From the NCBI RefSeq assembly GCF_001029105.3, contig NZ_CP011807.3:1302001-1366000 (forward strand): 64,000 nucleotides of DNA, read 5' to 3'. The notes beneath the pieces were generated by a model that saw only the letters and a list, made by a program, of their open reading frames with translations, was not told the DNA's origin and ran no database searches. This DNA comes from Pandoraea faecigallinarum. GTDB taxonomy: Bacteria > Pseudomonadota > Gammaproteobacteria > Burkholderiales > Burkholderiaceae. The position numbers and the translations under genes are program-made. This document shows positions 62,595 through 64,000 of this stretch, one piece after another (within the stretch, counting starts at the first letter, position 1; every line of letters begins with the position of its first letter).

Positions 62595-64000
62595 TCACTC
62601 GATGGACGTCGCTTCGTTGCCTGAACTCTGACGCAGCGGCAACTCCGGCAGTCGCGCGAGCGCGACGATGGCCAGTGCGGCGATCAGCGCACTCCCGCCG
62701 AAAAACGCGCCGAAGGCCACTCGCAGATGCTCGGCCATCCCGGGCGGGGCGCCACCCGGGCGCAGGAAGTCGGTCAGTTCGCGCGGTGCGTTGCCATCGT
62801 CGCCCGAGACGAGCAGACCGACGATCAGCGCGCCGAACATCGCCACGCCGATCATGCCGCCCAGCGCACGGAAGAACGCATGCGCCGCCGTCGCAATGCC
62901 GATATCGCGTGGCGCCACGGCATTCTGCGTGGCCACCGTCATCACGGGCATGGCCGAACCGAACCCGATGCCCACGAGGCCCAGACAACTCCCGATCACC
63001 ACCAGCGGCAGCGACTGCACGCCAAGGGCAATGATCGCCAGTCCGGCAAGGGCCACTGGCAGACCGATCTGCGGCGGGCGCTTGTAGTGCCCCGTCATGC
63101 GCATGTAATGCCCGGAACTCAGGGCGCCGACCACGATACCGAGCAGCGGCAGAATCAGCATCAGCCCGGAACTGCTGGCGGACTCGCCGCGCTGCAATTG
63201 CAAATAAAGCGGCACGTAGATGCCGATGCTGATGTTGACCATCATCACCAGCACGGCCATCGTCGAGGTCATCCGGAATACCGGATTGGCGAGCAGCGCG
63301 AGCGGCAGCAGCGGCTCGCGTACCGTACGCTGATGCCGCAAAAACACCGCGCCGATTGCCACGGTCGCCGCAACGAGGCCGCCGATCTCCGGCGACATCC
63401 ATGCGTAACGATGCCCGCCCCAGGTAAGGGCGAGCAGCAGGCAGACGGTGGCGGCGATCAGCAGCAGCGAGCCGAGATAGTCGATGCTCGGCTTGCCGGC
63501 GCGACGCGGCAGACGTCGCAGTGCGCGGTCGCTCAGATAAATGGCGAGCAGGCCGAGCGGGAGATTGATCCAGAAGATGAGCGTCCAGTTCAGATACTGG
63601 GCGAACACGCCGCCGGTGACCGGCCCCGCGACACCGGAGACGGCGAACATCCCCGAGATGTACCCCTGGTAGCGGCCACGCTCGCGCGGCGAGACGATAT
63701 CGGCGATCACCGTGTTCGACAGTGCGATCAGTCCGCCGCCGCCGAGTCCCTGCACGCCGCGCGCGACGATCAGCGCCAGCATGCTCGGCGCGAGGGCGCA
63801 CAATACCGATCCCACGAGAAAGACGGCCACGCTCACGGCGATGACGACGCGTCGCCCGAGCAGATCCGAGAGCTTGCCGACGATGGGCGTGATCGCCGTG
63901 GACGACAGCAGATAGGCCGTGACGACCCAGGACACGGCGTCGAAGCTGCCGAGGTCGCGCGCGATGGTCGGCAGGGCGGGCGCGACGATAGTCTGGTCGA
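62595..64000 (-). CDS. MFS multidrug efflux transporter, DHA2 (EmrB) type, truncated by window end
   Basis: A drug:proton antiporter of the 14-helix DHA2 family. The frame is open to the window edge, beginning DQTIVAPALPTIARDLGSFD, which is the family motif of helix 1, so only a short N-terminus is missing. Other motifs are LSDLLGRRVVIAVSVAVFLV (motif A), ARGVQGLGGGGLIALSNTVI (motif B) and FAVSGVAGPVTGGVFAQYLN (motif C). About 467 residues are visible. A GTG at 63935 is internal, not the start. The substrate is unknown. The upstream regulator, if any, lies outside the window. Confidence 0.93.
   Translation of the reverse strand, partial: DQTIVAPALPTIARDLGSFDAVSWVVTAYLLSSTAITPIVGKLSDLLGRRVVIAVSVAVFLVGSVLCALAPSMLALIVARGVQGLGGGGLIALSNTVIADIVSPRERGRYQGYISGMFAVSGVAGPVTGGVFAQYLNWTLIFWINLPLGLLAIYLSDRALRRLPRRAGKPSIDYLGSLLLIAATVCLLLALTWGGHRYAWMSPEIGGLVAATVAIGAVFLRHQRTVREPLLPLALLANPVFRMTSTMAVLVMMVNISIGIYVPLYLQLQRGESASSSGLMLILPLLGIVVGALSSGHYMRMTGHYKRPPQIGLPVALAGLAIIALGVQSLPLVVIGSCLGLVGIGFGSAMPVMTVATQNAVAPRDIGIATAAHAFFRALGGMIGVAMFGALIVGLLVSGDDGNAPRELTDFLRPGGAPPGMAEHLRVAFGAFFGGSALIAALAIVALARLPELPLRQSSGNEATSIE

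Overview
The window is a gene-dense, GC-rich chromosomal stretch from a beta-proteobacterium of the order Burkholderiales. Gene content, gene order and protein style (ubiquinone-type electron transfer genes, HemCDXY, ScpA with DUF3460, 6S RNA next to zapA, a TamA/TamB pair, an Ala/Pro-rich proteome) look most like Pandoraea. That genus call is inference from memory and was not checked by a search. Nearly everything is core housekeeping. I see no insertion sequences, prophage, tRNA, rRNA or CRISPR.

Layout. 1-5.2 kb: end of UDP-glucose dehydrogenase, the heptose genes hldA and hldD for lipopolysaccharide core, a ComEA-type helix-hairpin-helix protein, and cysM. 5.2-10.8 kb: MltB lytic transglycosylase, a class II HDAC-like deacetylase behind a structured 500-bp leader region, an enoyl-CoA hydratase, a ferredoxin-NADP reductase and a monoacylglycerol-lipase-like hydrolase. 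11.1-14.8 kb: etfB-etfA-acyl-CoA dehydrogenase, a fatty-acid oxidation electron-transfer unit. 14.9-15.8 kb: 6S RNA, zapA and a ZapB-like coiled coil, all on the minus strand.

15.85-29.6 kb is a cobalamin region. A strong sigma70 promoter and a cobalamin riboswitch lead btuB-btuC-btuD-cobT-cobS-cobC (plus strand). btuF and, after two small lipoproteins, cobD-cbiB-cobU lie on the minus strand, and cobQ is divergent from cobU. Together these import corrinoids and complete cobyric acid to cobalamin (amidation, aminopropanol linker, nucleotide loop). No corrin-ring genes are in the window.

29.6-33.4 kb: an orphan ParA-like ATPase, panD, panC, scpA and DUF3460. 33.6-40.5 kb: tamA-tamB and a BamE/OmlA-fold lipoprotein (envelope biogenesis). 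40.5-46.8 kb: a small DUF6356-like membrane protein divergent from an Lrp/AsnC regulator, metG, an OmpA-family lipoprotein, the Fe-S carrier mrp/apbC and dcd. 46.9-53.3 kb: a large PLP-dependent basic amino acid decarboxylase, gltS, argH and a secreted chorismate mutase. 53.4-60.9 kb: ppc, divergent from hemC-hemD-hemX-hemY. 61.0-64.0 kb: an unrecognised 488-residue protein and a DHA2-type MFS exporter cut by the window end.

The most unusual items are: the unknown 488-residue gene, whose probable Shine-Dalgarno and TTG start sit inside a 10-bp hairpin; a chain of five hairpins before the deacetylase gene; a candidate riboswitch terminator in the btuB leader; an OmlA-fold lipoprotein directly after tamAB; a palindrome upstream of etfBA; and repeated short tandem expansions in linkers and spacers. 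I did not find a clearly new multi-gene system.
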